A stretch of 64,000 nt of DNA from Solea solea (GCF_958295425.1 NC_081139.1:18950388-19014387), one strand, 5' to 3'. Counted from the first letter of the stretch, positions 12,701 through 24,821 are shown. The notes: a model not told the origin generated them from the sequence alone. Made by a program: numbers and translations.

Positions 12701-15014
12701 CCAGCTACAAATGTAATTCAAATTCTATGTATTACAAACCAGATTTGACGTTTTACGTTCACGCTCACACATTCTTTTTCTGCAGTGTCTGATTTGTGAG
12801 ACCACTCGGAATTGAAGCGTGAGACGGATAAGATTAGATGTGTCTTTATTGAAACCTCATCGGGGAAATTCAGATACGCCAGCTATTCTTTGATCACAGT
12901 GAATTTGCTGGTGCTCAGCACGTGCACACATCAAGGGGAAAAATATGATATCTTGATAATCTGATCTGATTGTAGCCATAGATGATTCAAATGATATACG
13001 TGTGAATATTCACAAATGTTCCTTAAGGTTAATGCTGTATTTTATTTCAGAACCAGACAAACAAACACAAGTCTCCTTGAAGAAACAATCATTTGTTGGG
13101 ACCTTCCACCTCCTTTTAAAGTGGAGGGCAAAAGAAAGAAATAACAGTGGCAACAGTTATCAACACAAGCAGCCCACACTCTGCGTCTGCAGGGTGAATT
13201 TTCCATAGCCCTTGGGGAAACAACATTCAGATTCTGTGTTTCCTCCCGGTGAGAGCGAACACAAAGTGGCATGTGGTGTTGGCAACACGTCCAAGCTCAG
13301 AGGTACTTTTAGGAATGCACACTACACCCCAGCTGGACTCCTCTGGGATGAAAGAAAACATTATGTTCTGCTGAACTACACTCATCAAACTACATTTCGC
13401 TGGGAAGAGTGGACACCAAGGATCATGCCACGTTCTTTTCCACCATTCTGATGCTTGGTTTGAACTTAAGCACCGTGTCCACACGCCTAAATGCACTGCC
13501 ATATCATTTGGCATTAACAAGCAGTCGAACAGGTGCACCTAATAAAGTAGCATGTGTGTGTTGCTCATTGTGTGCTTTCATGAGCTAGTTCAGAGCTTTT
13601 CCAGTCAAATCTCTATCCAGTGTGTAACATTTAGTGAGATCTAATGTTGAGACTGTAACAAAATCCCTCTCTTTCCCAAGCACATCATGGAATTACGGTG
13701 GCCGTCACATAGCAGAAAGGATGTTGTTGTTTTTTCACTTCCAAACGCACATTCTGCACTCTGCACATTCTGGCTGGTTTGTCCATGTGAGCTGCAATAC
13801 AAACATGAGCAAGAGCCATGGTGGTCTCTCCATAATGAAGAGAAAAGAGCGAGTGAGAAATCGGTGGATTAACTGGATAACCTTTGTGGGAAAAAATTAA
13901 ATAAAATCACTTTGGGAGTCCACTTTAATCGTAAAGTTCATAAAATCAATATTTCTGTCCTGAGAAGGTGAGTTTTTCATTCATTTGAGAGATCGGTGAG
14001 AGAGGCTCATTTTTTTTTTTCTTATCCGTAGATCATGGCAACCACACCAGAGATCACTGCATCACCAGAGGAAGCAACTGAGTGCTTTTTTTTTTTTTTT
14101 TTAAATAATACCATCCTTTCACTATCATGCTCTCTCCTGCTGAGCCTACACCAGCACCTTCTGCTGTGACAGTGTGACTGTACAATCTGCTGCCCACCCC
14201 CCACACGCAGTCAGAGCTCCATTAAAATGAAAGCCCATGCAAACTGGCTGGGCTGGCTGTCCTCATTAAGAGGACACCAAGCAGAGGACTTGCAGTGGAT
14301 CCCAGACCCTGCCAAAATTCTTTTAGTATTTAGCGTGACCTTCCTTTAGACTTGAATAATAACCCTGGCTCTCTTAAACTTAAAGTGGAACCCTTATTAA
14401 AAACAAAGCTGTTTGTCAGACTATTTCAGGTCAACAAATATTTGCTGTTGCAGCAGATTAAATCAAGACATGCTTGAGCATTGATCAAAGAATAGAACAA
14501 ACAACAATGCTGGTGGTGCCCTGACACTTTTGCACAATATTGCCCATGCTCTAAATCAAACTAATAATCAATAGTGATGTGGGGTGTAAATGTGAGTGTG
14601 TGTGTGTGTGTAGCAGCTCTAAACTTATTAAAAGTGATCCGTCATTATTAGAGGTGTAGATGGGGATGCTTAACTAACTGAGACGATAATAAGACACTTT
14701 TATATGAAAACAAGGTAAAAGTGCATATTTGGAAGATATACACCTAGATGTACTGCACTGTATATATGCATAATAAAAATAATTACATACAGAAATAAAT
14801 ACAAACTGATAAATAACAACAATCACACTGACTGAACCTGTTATTTGTGATGTTGCCCCCCCCAAAACACAACAACAAGCACGGGCACTTACAACTTACC
14901 GTTTCCACTGACGTGATTATCCACCTTATTGTGGCCGACGTTGACAGCTGCGTTAAGTTGAAGGTAAAGTCCCGCATACTGTAAAATCCCCACTAACACT
15001 CCAAAGGTGCCCAT
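427..15014 (-). CDS. vstm2l: vstm2l, V-set and transmembrane domain containing 2 like (complete coding region, 4 exons)
   Basis: Spliced coding parts are 14900-15014, 2405-2565, 1432-1476 and 427-714, giving 609 nt and 202 residues; human VSTM2L, from memory, is about 204. Residues 1-22 form a hydrophobic signal peptide. A V-set Ig domain follows (about 39-145), with first Cys at C60 in VEMACSF, Trp in QWWY (W76/W77), and the D129-x-G-x-Y133-x-C135 motif. N115-I-S is a potential N-glycosylation site. The C-terminus has a basic GRELRRRS stretch and a Cys-rich end. The motifs DNHVSG, GEDVEMACSFRG, SNISHKLRLS and DEGTYECRVIDFS distinguish it from vstm2a and vstm2b. There is no clear transmembrane segment, so it is probably secreted. 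The human protein has been reported as a neuronal secreted antagonist of humanin; that is family knowledge, not visible here. All introns are GT-AG and phases match across junctions. The start was chosen as the only ATG preceding a signal peptide in exon 1. Confidence 0.93.
1432..1476 (-). CDS. vstm2l: vstm2l coding exon 3 (45-nt mini-exon)
   Basis: The mini-exon runs from acceptor TTTCTGCAG to donor GTAAGT. It encodes VVPLEEKSKDATKIS, phase 0 on both sides. The KxATKIS ending matches the same position in human VSTM2L (GKEATKIS). It is too short for ORF-based detection and was found by reading for splice sites in the gap between exons 2 and 4. Confidence 0.88.
2040..2385. repeat. Interspersed repeat family A in vstm2l intron 2
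   Basis: Shared phrases include CAATACTATCAGACCTGACT, CATACTCCAACCTGTTT and ACACGATATCTAAA. They recur at 15410-15480 (left end only), 30400-30568 and 33625-33965. It looks like a non-coding MITE- or SINE-like element. Boundaries are approximate. Confidence 0.6.
2405..2565 (-). CDS. vstm2l: vstm2l coding exon 2 (first half of V-set domain)
   Basis: The acceptor CTTGCAG precedes 161 nt encoding ALFTEVPHDITKQSGEDVEM, then ACSFRGAG and LEIQWWYIKDW. The donor GTGAGC is at 2399-2404. The first Ala codon is completed by the last base of exon 1. A repeat element ends only about 20-30 bases from the donor side. Confidence 0.92.
4498..5177. mobile_element. Non-autonomous TIR DNA transposon in vstm2l intron 1
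   Basis: The left end (GTATCGCTTTATTTTAAGG, TCCTCGTAATAA, TAAGCCACTTATA) matches the reverse complement of the right end (GAACACTTTACTTTGATGG, TCCTTGTAATAAG, TAAGCCACTTACA). A second inner inverted pair around GCTTATGAAC and GTTCATAAGC lies at 4551-4560 and 4903-4912. It has no coding capacity. About 170 bp at 4945-5110 may be a later insertion, since the inner palindrome stops before it. Confidence 0.65.
9864..9956 (+). pseudogene. Short Lys/Arg-rich reading frame, possible transposon remnant
   Basis: A 30-residue open stretch, rich in K, R and E (EKPKKRKTED ... RRTCRAHRERQKEI), ends at a TAA. It has no ATG start or splice context. Such basic stretches occur in the accessory proteins of some fish DNA transposons, and the surrounding CATGACGGCAGTAG-type sequence also looks transposon-like. 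The identity is not established. Confidence 0.25.
12800..12895. repeat. Interspersed repeat family B, copy 1
   Basis: The order TGTGAGACCACTC, TTGAAGC, GAGACGGATAAGAT, TTATTGA, GGGGAAATTCAGA recurs at 23634-23712 and, more diverged, at 39751-39835. It resembles the 3' tail of fish elements that carry a TTTATTGATCC phrase. No TIR was resolved. Confidence 0.55.
14900..15014 (-). CDS. vstm2l: vstm2l coding exon 1 (signal peptide)
   Basis: This 115-nt segment encodes MGTFGVLVGILQYAGLYLQL and then a short linker ending DNHVSGN, which aligns with the human N-terminus (LHYLALFLQL...DNHVSGH). It ends with one base of a split codon followed by the strong donor GTAAGT at 14894-14899. The ATG is at 15012-15014 in a good context (GAAGCCATGG). 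Confidence 0.9.
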
Positions 15015-15330
15015 GGCTTCAGCCGCTTGTTTGTTGCAGTTGTATGAAATTGTCACATTAGGTGGAGAGCATCGGTGAAAGATCCACGCAGCCGCTGACC
15101 AGCAGCCTTCACAGTCATAAAGCTCGAGCTGGACGTGAAGCTGAAGAAGGAGGAGAGGAGGAGGAGGAGGAGGAGGAGGAGAGGAGGGAGAAACGCTGCT
15201 GCTTCCCTCTGCTCTGCAGGAGAGAGGAGATGACGCGGAGGGAGATGCAGCGAGGAGGCAGGTGCGGCGGCTTTTACACCGGGAGTCAATTAAAGGCGGA
15301 GGAATCTCACAGAGACGTTGGTAACGTCTA
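15015..15330 (-). promoter_or_regulatory. vstm2l: vstm2l 5' UTR / proximal promoter region
   Basis: This is the region upstream of the ATG on the minus strand. It is more GC- and CpG-rich than its surroundings (for example CCGCCGC and CGCGTC read on the minus strand) and includes a GGA/TCC repeat at 15149-15189. No convincing TATA box is seen, which fits a CpG-type promoter. The transcription start is not determined. Confidence 0.4.
15149..15189. repeat. GGA-rich trinucleotide tract upstream of vstm2l
   Basis: A run of GGA units with a few GAG interruptions lies in the 5' UTR/promoter region. On the transcript strand it is a TCC pyrimidine tract. Confidence 0.85.
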
Positions 15331-15779
15331 ACTTCAGTGTATGATCAGTAACAACGTGCTGTTGTTACCATTAAAATGAACATCACAATGTGAATGCTGC
15401 ATCCTTCGTCTAAATACTGGCTCTGTCAAGCAATACTATCAGACCTGACTGAGGTGTTTGTTTAGAACCAACTGTTGAATTACAAGGTTTTTTTGAGAAG
15501 GATATTTCAACTCTCCAGGGCTCGGTATAGGGTCATGGTGGGAAAGCTTTTTAGAACAAACTTTGCGTTATTCATCATGTCATCAGTCAACAGATGAAAA
15601 TGCTCACAGGTAGCGTAAAATGGACCATAATACCATAAAATGTTTACCTCCGTATGTTATATATAGACATTCTTGCATCTCTTACTCTTAGAAACCATTA
15701 CAATTTATGTCTTTTTAAAAAGGGGGAGGGGCAGTTGCTATAGGCAACCAGTAAGAAGAACCAAGCAATATTGTAAATA

Positions 15780-15807
15780 GGTGAGGTATACCATATTATA
15801 CCTCACC
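15780..15807. repeat. Perfect inverted repeat (11-bp stem, 6-nt loop)
   Basis: GGTGAGGTATA at 15780-15790 and TATACCTCACC at 15797-15807 are exact reverse complements. On a chromosome this is a possible cruciform or a footprint of abutting TIRs. It has no T-run and no gene context. Confidence 0.8.
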
Positions 15808-17286
15808 AAAGTACCATAGTATTACCATATTACCAACACTTAGAAACAAGAAACCAAATGTGAATATTTTCTAAATGTAAATTGTAAAAATCAAGGTGAT
15901 TTAATAGCCTTGTCAGCACTGCAGTCGATCACCATAATTACAGTACGTGTGGGCATAACAGGATTGGTTATCTGAGCATGAGTGTTCCAGATGTTTCCTC
16001 ATGACGTCCAGCAGGCAGGGAGATAAAAATTATGATTTTGCCCTTTAATGGTCATTGTTGTGAGCGCTTTCAAAGTGAACATAGATTAAAATAGATGCTG
16101 TGATTTTAAGATTTTAAAAAAAGACAGAAAAGTCATCAAAACCCAAAAATATATACGTTTTTTTTAAGTGTGTTGTGAGATATGAGTCTGTGTTAATCTG
16201 TCCGGAATTGACAGTGCAATACTTTCTGGGCTCAGTGAAAAGACTAGTGGCCTTTAGCTGGTGTTCTTTATTTCCCAGTTTGAGCAAGAAACTTCACATT
16301 ACATCTGAAGCTCAATTGTCTCATCCTGGAGACTTGGAGATGAGAATAATCATCGCTGCGGTCTCCTCCTGTGAAAATACTAAAACAGTTCATCAGTGCA
16401 AGAGGAGCACAAGTTGCATCTCCATGGCAAATTTCTACAAGAAGATCAGATACGTTGCATGCAAATGATCTGACCTTTATGTAAATGCTTGTTTATCGTG
16501 TACTATATTCTCAGGTGTTTGAGTTTTCACCAATCCAGTCTAAAGATACATCTCCTCTATTCTGTCATTGTCTGATGTAAAATATATTGTAAGAAAATGA
16601 TAACATGACACAAAAGCATGCATTTTTAATTCCAGTGTGTAAGTAATCATTATCAAAGGCAAGAGCCGTTTATCCTGTTGACCTTGATGCATCGGTGCAA
16701 GAGTGGGACATGTGCGGCACCCAGCATATCAATTCAGATTTCCTAATGGAAACAGCTGAATGTTTGATTAAAGTCTGAGCACATTTAAGCTGTTATTGTG
16801 AATACCCAGGTTTCATAAGATGTGGTAGTCCTGTGGGGCAGTGAAATTAGTTTATTTTTGTTATTTAATGAGATCTTTAATTCCAAGGCACCCGCTGATT
16901 TCTGTAAGTCTCAGCAATAATGGAAGATAATTTGTTTGGGGTTTAGACATTTGGAATATCTACAGAAGCCTGCACCCTCCAAATATCAGCGAGGACACAT
17001 TATGGCGCTATGGCAGCACTCATCACTGCTTCAAAAGAATACCAGCTAACCTGAAAGGGCTTTGAGAAATGCTGCCATTTTACTCGTGTTTCTGTTTTTT
17101 TCTTGGCCGGTGCTGCTCTTCCTGTGGCTCTGATGCACAGGAAGCTGAGGGGGAAATTGAAGCTGATGTTTGGAGACATGAGCCCTTAAAACGGACACAA
17201 CACCTGACAGTGGCTCTGCACTCAGCACCTGCCCAGCACTAACTGACTCAGACAGCTCCAGCAAGATGAAGTGTGTGTCTGTGTGT

Positions 17287-17480
17287 GTGTACCTGTATTT
17301 GTTACCTCTTTAGGAGCTTGTCTGGCATAATCGCTGACCTTGTCAGGACCAGTAGTCCTCATGGAGAACAAAACATTGTTCCTAAAGAGGCAGAACCTCA
17401 GAACCCTTTTTGAGAAACTGATTAAGTTAAGGGCTAAGATTTGAACTGTGGCTATGTTATGGTTAAGCAGTATCTGGTCA
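17287..17480. repeat. Interspersed repeat family C (copy 1)
   Basis: It contains CTCATGGAGAACAAA, CCTAAAGAGGCAGAACC and a degenerate GTTAAGG/GGTTAAG interior. The reverse-complement arrangement is at 53822-54060 (CCTCAGAAATGGGGTTCTGC, CTTCATGAGGACAAAAATA) and a related copy is at 46532-46735. Confidence 0.55.
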
Positions 17481-18544
17481 TAGTTAAGGTAAGGGATAGC
17501 ACTTTGTTTAAGCGGTCCAAATGAATGAAACTCAATGCAAGTGCTTAAAAGGATAGCTCTGTTTGTTTACTCGTCAACCTATCCAACAGTGGACCTCACT
17601 GTCATTACAGATTCACCAACAGGGGACCTCCATGCCAACAGGGGACATTGTTCAGGTCCCCTGTTGGTCATGCTTTAAACCATACTAAAATCCTGTTTCA
17701 GACCCTCTGATGATTTATTTTTTTTATTTTTGCCAATAGTCCTGCATGTGTGTGAGTGTGAAAGACCCTCCTCAGCACTGCCCCTGCTGACTGGAGCAGG
17801 TATCAATCCCTCATTCACACACATGATTTCTTAACACTCCTCCATTGTCTGAATGACTATTGAACAAACCACTTGTGAAGAAATCAGTCTGCTGAAACAT
17901 AGTTCATTACCTTTTTAAACAAAATATTGTTGTTTTTATTATTAATTCTTAAACCGAATGATCTCTTAAAACATGGTTTATTATGTCTGTAAATCTCATA
18001 AAGGGTAAAAGTATATTAGATTTTAAAATTGTTCCATCCCAAGAAACTCCTGATAAACATCTACAAGCCCTGGATTCCAAATAACATTTTTAAATGTTAT
18101 GTACACACAAAATGATCTGCAAATATAGGAATATAATCTGCTTGTTTGCACACACTACAGAAAGAAAGGTCCACACTTGCACTGTAATGATACAAACCTT
18201 TAAAATAATGTAATTTTCACACAAATGAATCCCGTTGGTGAGTGTACAATGACAGTCCCCTGTTAGCCTGATGAATGTGTTTGTGTGCATGTGTGTGTTG
18301 AAGATGATAGTTATAAGACCCATTACATTTAAAATGAAGGTTGTGAAATGGGGCTGTGACTCAAGGAGGGAGTGGATTTCAAAGCTGACAGCTTCCACTG
18401 AAGCTTCTTGACATTCATTATTTGTTGAGTTATCTTTGACACATTCAGCTGCTTCTTTTACCTGCTTCATTTACATAGCAGAACAGGAGTTTGCTCCTCT
18501 ATCTGAGCAAATCATTTTGCTGGTTGCAAACAGTGACAAAAGAT

Positions 18545-18720
18545 GGTGGCCTATATAAAGCAAGACCCTTGCCTTAAGTACACGATATAACAGCCGTATT
18601 CTATGAATATTAAAACCACCTTTTGTTTGAAATAAATTATACACTAATACAAACATACCTATGGCTAATATATTAAATTTCTGCCTTTGTTATACTGTTA
18701 TACCCTGGACCTTTAAAAGA
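18545..18720. repeat. Interspersed repeat family D (copy 1)
   Basis: TAAAGCAAGACCCTTGCC, TTATACACTAATACAAACAT, ATGGCTAATATATT and TGGACCTTTAA recur in the same order at 28308-28475 (there TTATACACTGATACAAATG and GGGTAATATATATTCAA). It is non-coding, and the ends were not resolved. Confidence 0.6.
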
Positions 18721-21700
18721 TTTTCTGGACATCCCTGGGCTGTCATCATGCAAATACATTTCTCATGGTTTATCAGCAAATCAACCCTTCAACCTGCTGC
18801 TCTTTTCATACTCCTGCTCAACCCACTCAACCGACTCATTCAGTCGACTATGTGGTATTTTTGCATGTTTTTAAACATTGTGTTTCACGGTGCTCCAGAA
18901 TTGTGAGCTGCAATTTGGCTCCCTTTTTCTGCTCCATCCATCTCTGTCCTTGTTACCTATGTCCTGTTTGGATCTTTGCCTCAGGTGCTGGTCTTCAGCT
19001 CTTTGTGTGAATCCTTGTCTCATGGCATGCCCTGTTCTGCCCCATACCTGCCTGTAACACTTCACTCCAGTAAAATACTATAGTGAAAATAAACCATCTC
19101 TCAAACCAAGAGGCAGTGTTGACAATAAATCCTTTAAACTGCATCAGCCCTCATGTCTGTGCTATGCATTTTGGGGGATTGGTTTTTTACCCAACACCAA
19201 GGGCTAAATGGTGTAAATAAAACAAAATGACAGGTTGCTATTAAAAACAAAACACCTGCTAACTTTTCTCAATCCTATATTTGTTGTTCTTCTAAATATT
19301 TCACTCTTGTAATTGTTACACCTCTTTATTTTTGCATGTGTAAATCATGGTGCGTTCAATATTTTTAATGTCTTTTGGGGTCCATCTTAACTGACCATTG
19401 CCCTCAAATTTGTTCTTGTGAAATGTCTATTACTTTTGTAAAAGGGCATTACATGTCACTTCATGATTATTAAACCAAGCTCCAAGTTTTGGAAGCTAAA
19501 TAACTTCTGCTTCAATACAAATGCTGAAGACTTGATGGAGTTAAAGGTTGATTACTGTTGTTGTTTTCAGGTTATGCTATCCTTTGTGATTTAACATGGC
19601 ATGTACTGTGACATTTCTTTTCTCCTTCTCTCATTGAGTTGGTCAAGTATAATGTCATGTTGATAGAGCAGGTATTGTTCCCAACGCCTATTTTGTAAGT
19701 GTGGAATGATAGTTTTGATTCCCTGGTGAACATTTGCAGGACGTACACTCTGTAAAAAGTGTCCCTCCTGTGAGTTAAATGGAAGAAAAGTTGACCTGAA
19801 ATGGACAACATTGCATTTACCACACAGGAGAGAAGCTATGCTTTATTTTTAAGGATACTTATTTAAAGCAGTCTCATGCTAATCCCTTTGATGTTGCAGT
19901 ATTTAATTGTAACTGACATGTGTTTAATCAGCTGGATGGTTAGTAGTAAAAAACAACAACAACATTGTATAGTTGATTTTGAAAATCAAATGCAGTATAG
20001 AACTTGGTGTCATGTTGAAAAATGATCCTTCATGTACAGCTGCCGAACCACTAGGGCATAAACTTTCAGAGTCATCCCTTGTTGCAGCAGTGGATGTAAT
20101 GTCATTTGCCTCCACAAGAATCTAGAATGTTACACTGTGCCACAATTTTTCACAGGAAGTGTTTTCACACTCCATGGAATTCATCACTCTGCATTTAGAC
20201 AGGTCATCGGCCAGCCTCTCGTTTCTGTCTCCACCTGTCATCTCACCGACCGTTCAGGAAAACTATGAGATGAAGAGGACCTCGGCACCATTTCCTGGTT
20301 CAGTGGCTACTGCCTCGCGCTCCACTAAATCTTTGTTGTTCATTTCAGGAACAAGTTGAACGGGCTGCCACTGTGAAGCGAAGATGTCAACGAGCATCTC
20401 GACAGTAGCAGGTGCAGGACGTTAACAATCTTTGTGTTCACTGACGTCCTTCTGAGGTTAATGTGGCTTGACAGAAACATGCAATGAATACAGATAAGGG
20501 TGTGGAGGTGAGGAGTCCATGTTTGCGACGAGAGGGAACGGTGAATAATTAGGAAAGTGCAAATTTGTAGAATTACAATCACGTTACTTTGTTGTTGTTT
20601 TTTTTAAATGGTAACAAATAATAACACATGAAAACACCAATTACATTTTCATTGTCCCTTCTATTTAATAATTGTAGTTACTGCCTCATCGATCATCTAC
20701 TCTGAGATTACTTAAATGCCACAGCTGTGGACTCTGTGCCTGCCAGTGCAAGCAAAATCTATTTTGGACATTTAACAGTGGAGTGTTAATACAGCCTCAT
20801 TAGCACAAGCCTCTGGCTCAGGAGCTGATACAGTTTCCTGTGCTCTCACTCTCACCAGCCCCTGGCATTTGAGCAAAGTGGGTACAGTCAACTGCTTTTT
20901 ATCAGCAGAGACAGGTCTAGCATCCTACTGGCCATGTCGAGTGAGCAACCTTTTGATCAGACGTTCAAAAGCAACACTGACATGACATACTGTATACACC
21001 CATATATTAAACGTTTTAGATCTTTTCATTTTAAATATTCATAAAGTTCTTACTTTGAAGGCATCATTTTGATCGTCCTACTTAACAGCTGTTTACTTAC
21101 CAGACTAGCAGGTAATTGTTGCAAGATCAGCATCAAACTTTATGCACTCCACGTGAGCTGTTTTTATTGTGGAAAATTCCAACACCATTATCATCTATTG
21201 CTTTGCCCCTATTTTGTTTCCACTTAAGTTAGCATGCTAACCAGGTAGTGTGTTTGGTTACTTTCTAATAGAAATTCGCAGCATTGGTCGGGAGTGCAGC
21301 TATAAGTGTTTCCATCCGTGGATCCACTTTTTAAAGATGTCAAACAAACGTGACCTTAATCACAATGTACATCATGACAAGAGCAAATTTGTGCATAATG
21401 TAGCAGCCAGTTTACCGCCATATCTGCGACACCTGATCATTTTGAATTGTTAAATGAATTTTGTTCAACAATTGTATGGTACAACTTCATGTTATGCAGG
21501 TTATTAAAAACATATACACATACATTTGAAGTAAAAGGTTGGTCAAAATCTTATCTCAACTCATCTGTGGGTCCAGAACCAGTCTTTGGGAATTAGTGGA
21601 CAATAGAATTGTGTTGAAAAGGCAGGAAGCGCTGAAGCACTTCGAAAATGAGTTATAACTTAAATAGTAATTTGCTATTTATGACTGGGTCCCACTTTCC

Positions 21701-23439
21701 ACCTATGCATGTCTGCAGAGGTCTGCTATGGTCCATGTGAAGTAAATGCGGACTGTACGCATTGACTGCTCATGCTCCCTGTCTCACAACATCTGGTTTA
21801 GGTCAAAAGAGACAGTGAAGAAGAGAGCAACCATGGGTGCGTTTGTGGGGCGGTACACTGGTACCCAAACCGCTGCTTAAAAATATAAACACATGCAAAT
21901 AGAGCAAACTGCTGGTGGGAAATTCCTACAAAGACAAAGAGGGTCACTTGCTTTGTTTCACTGCTGGTGCATGGTGACCTCTTCTTGGCCACACATGGAC
22001 ATCGAACTTGTACCTTAGGTGGTGTTTTAATGAGTTTTCTTTGCTACTGTATATGTTATTTATAGTACTGTTTTTTTGAAAACTAAAACTAAAGTGTACA
22101 GTATACCAGATGTTTTCTTTACTCTGCTGACAACTTCCTTGCAAAACTTCTCTGCAGCAGCAAAATGAAATGCTATGACTTGAGTAATATTTTACCATAC
22201 TGATATGTGCCTGACTACCGTCATGTTTTTTGCCGTATAAAGAGTTCATAACAACCCACTCCACTTTTCACTGGCATACAGTGTGAATCATATGAATATA
22301 CTACTTCAAATAACCCACATTTAATCTCCTTGTCTTAAATTTATACCAAAGAGGCCTCACTGGAAGATCAGTCCCTGTGCTATGAGAAAACACCTTTTCA
22401 TGTAATCACACGTATTAAATCTTTCAAAACATCCACCTACTATAGAAAATAAATCTAAAGGTGCAGGGTTTAATACATGAAGGGGAATTGAGCTCCATCT
22501 GCTCTCAGAAAACTAGAAAAAAAAAACGTATTATAAAAGGCAGAAGATGATGGAATTCCCAGTGTGTATAGAATCCTGCAGTATATTTGACATTCCTCCC
22601 ATGTTCATCACTATTCCCGAGAGAGAGAGAGAGAGCAGAATTCAGTGTGCATTATGCAGAGTCAATCAATTTTGCAATTGCTAGTGTGTGCAGCTACTTA
22701 ATTCCACCACTATAGCCTGTTGTCATGACAACACTTTATACATTGCCAAGAGGAAATGAGAGGTTCAACACTGAGCATCCACAATTTGATGAAATCCACT
22801 GAATACGCAGCAGCAGCTGTGAACAATATGGATCATGTTAGTGTTCTGTGACAAGCATTTTCTGGTGTGCATGAAAGCAACAAATCTATATCAAAGTCAA
22901 ACTAAACTTAATCATGCAAGCAAAATAAATAACATCCACTCCAGATTGTAAATGCATGGTTTGTTTTATTGTCCAAGAAGCAAGCAAACAACACAAAGAA
23001 CAAAGGAATCCTTGTCTTCCTCTTTAGCGCTAATACAATTACCTATAAATGAAAAAACCCATATATGATGATACACTATGTCCAAATAAATTAACTGATT
23101 TGGAAAATCAAAAATCAAACAATGAATGAATATATCCTACAATGTCTTCTCATATTTTGGCTGTTGCATGTATATAGCAAATAAAGAATGTGTCAAATGT
23201 ACACACAAATGTTAATGCTCACTTACACGCACACACAAAGTGAACTGGCTCAGTGTCAGGGCTTGTAACAGATGGGCATTTATTACATTAACATATACAG
23301 TTTCATGTGCAGCAGTGCCAGACTCACCCAATAAAGTGGCATGTGCTTCACACAGATTCTCTGGTGAATTCATGTGTCTTATGAACAACAAGGGCTCTGG
23401 TGTAGCGTGTCAAGCTGTAAAGAAGAAACTCTGCAAACA

Positions 23440-23580
23440 GTCAAAAATCACCTACAGTCAATGTAGAGTGTCCACTTTGCCTAATCCCACAAATCTGCAT
23501 GCAGAAAGACCCTTCTACCGACCAGGTCGCGAACCCGAGTCTTAGCAAGAGTGCTAACCACTACCTCAAATGGCACGCAT
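23440..23580. repeat. LINE/SINE-like tail with tRNA-resembling end
   Basis: The stretch AGTCAATGTAGAGTGTCCA, AATCTGCATGCAGAAAGACC, CGAACCCGAGTCTT, AGTGCTAACCACTACC is a decayed copy of an abundant fish repeat. A better copy of its left part lies at 35270-35550. The tRNA-like words are part of the repeat. Confidence 0.5.
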
Positions 23581-23633
23581 GTGCTAAAATAAGTCTTTGC
23601 ATGCGACCGCAATAACAACAGAAAAAGTCATAT

Positions 23634-23712
23634 TTGTGAGACCACTCAGCATTGAAGCATTATAAGACATGATGCGCCATCATTGATCCTTCACAGGAGA
23701 TATTCAGAAGCT
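23634..23712. repeat. Interspersed repeat family B, copy 2
   Basis: TGTGAGACCACTCAGCATTG, AAGACATGATGC, CATTGATCC and GGAGATATTCAGA align in order with the copy at 12800-12895. Confidence 0.55.
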
Positions 23713-24821
23713 ACTGCAGAACATTTGTGGCTCTCGATGCTGACACTCATGCAGGTGCTGTCTGAACATGTGCATGTGTGAAAATCTGAATTGACGACTC
23801 ATCGGATGAGATCTAATCACAACAATGAGGGGAAAAAAGGCATCACATATGTGTCACTTTAGCATGGTAATGTGAACATAGCCATACTTACCATTCTGCT
23901 TGACTCACAGCTGGAGCTCTCCCACCACTGCTGGCACAGACATGACTCTCTGTGGGTGATAATATTGTGAGCTATTCACGCAAACCTCAAGGTTGTGCTC
24001 ACTGTGACCTTTGGTTTTAAACATCCCCAAGAAAATGTCTCGGCGAAATTTCATTTTTAGAATTCATTTTTTTCAGTTGATTAAAATATAGCTGAGGTCA
24101 GTAACTTTCACGTGGCCCCCTCCTGACAGAAGGCATTTCTGTGTCTGTCTATCAACTGCTTCTTCTGAGGTTCTGTGGGATTTTGTTATTTTTTTGCTGG
24201 AGGGGAGAATTAGTCTGTTGAGTGCATTCACTGAAGAAAGTTTCAGTTCACCCCATATTGAGCAAGGAATCTGACACACGCTGGATTACATGAACGCCTT
24301 GAGGAGACATTAATTATTCATCGTGAGATGCAAGACTTTGTTGGGTGCTCAGGTCATTACCTGCATTCACTGATCATAAAATACCAAATGTCTAAACTTT
24401 GCCGCAGATGTGGTAGATCAATAATTCTTCAAGGACAAGACTTTATTGTTGTTTATCTCTGCTGCAGGCAGCAGTTTCAGACAATAAAGCAAACTCTAAT
24501 TTAGGCTTTGGCATGACATTCCTTTTATTATGCTTTAAATTTTGAAATGAAAATGTTATGGAGAAAAAAAGGAGACTGAAGTAGAGTTACACAGGACTAA
24601 TACACAGGGCAAATTTGTTGTGGGTTGAGTTGTGACATATGCTCTAAAGTAGAATGCTGTAGTTGTTTTAAGGATCAAAACCAGAAGTTAAATAGTCCAA
24701 TACCACAACGCAGAACTGCTCCGGTTGTGACAGAGGTGCCATTCACCCTTTTGTAAGTTGATGTACAACCAAAATTGTCTTGGAGATGTTATTTGAAGGT
24801 TGAAATCCTACTTTTTGTCAC

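Larger units (their letters stand above)
2566..14899 (-). other. vstm2l: vstm2l intron 1 (12.3 kb)
   Basis: This is a GT-AG intron (GTAAGT ... CTTGCAG) between the signal-peptide exon and the Ig exon. No exon-like segment with flanking splice sites was recognised. It holds a 0.7-kb TIR element (4498-5177), a lysine/arginine-rich reading frame (9864-9956), family B repeat (12800-12895), an A17-18 tract (8302-8319), a T tract near 14087-14102 and a TG run (14592-14611). The rest is AT-rich and I see no gene in it. A long first intron is a common place for enhancers, but none can be shown here. Confidence 0.8.
15331..24820. other. Intergenic, no gene seen
   Basis: The longest open frames here are 126 residues or fewer and lack codon bias, splice signals or recognisable motifs. 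Contents noted: a partial family A repeat (15410-15480), a perfect hairpin (15780-15807), a family C repeat copy (17287-17480) with a nearby 12-bp triplet (17616-17667), a family D repeat (18545-18720), a GA run (22621-22636), a family B repeat (23634-23712), and a fish LINE/SINE-like tail (23440-23580). Confidence 0.7.

Noticed and set aside
13000..13540. Several overlapping frames of 68-103 residues on both strands
   Set aside because: No domain, no splice sites fitting a vstm2l exon, and the vstm2l reading frame is already complete without them.
15062..15331. Open frames on both strands over the GGA tract
   Set aside because: Low-complexity Glu/Arg or Leu/Ser runs produced by the trinucleotide repeat in the vstm2l 5' UTR.
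23520..23580. tRNA-like words (GCGAACCCGAGTCTT, GTGCTAACCACTACC)
   Set aside because: They are the usual end of an abundant fish repeat; no cloverleaf with A and B boxes could be drawn.
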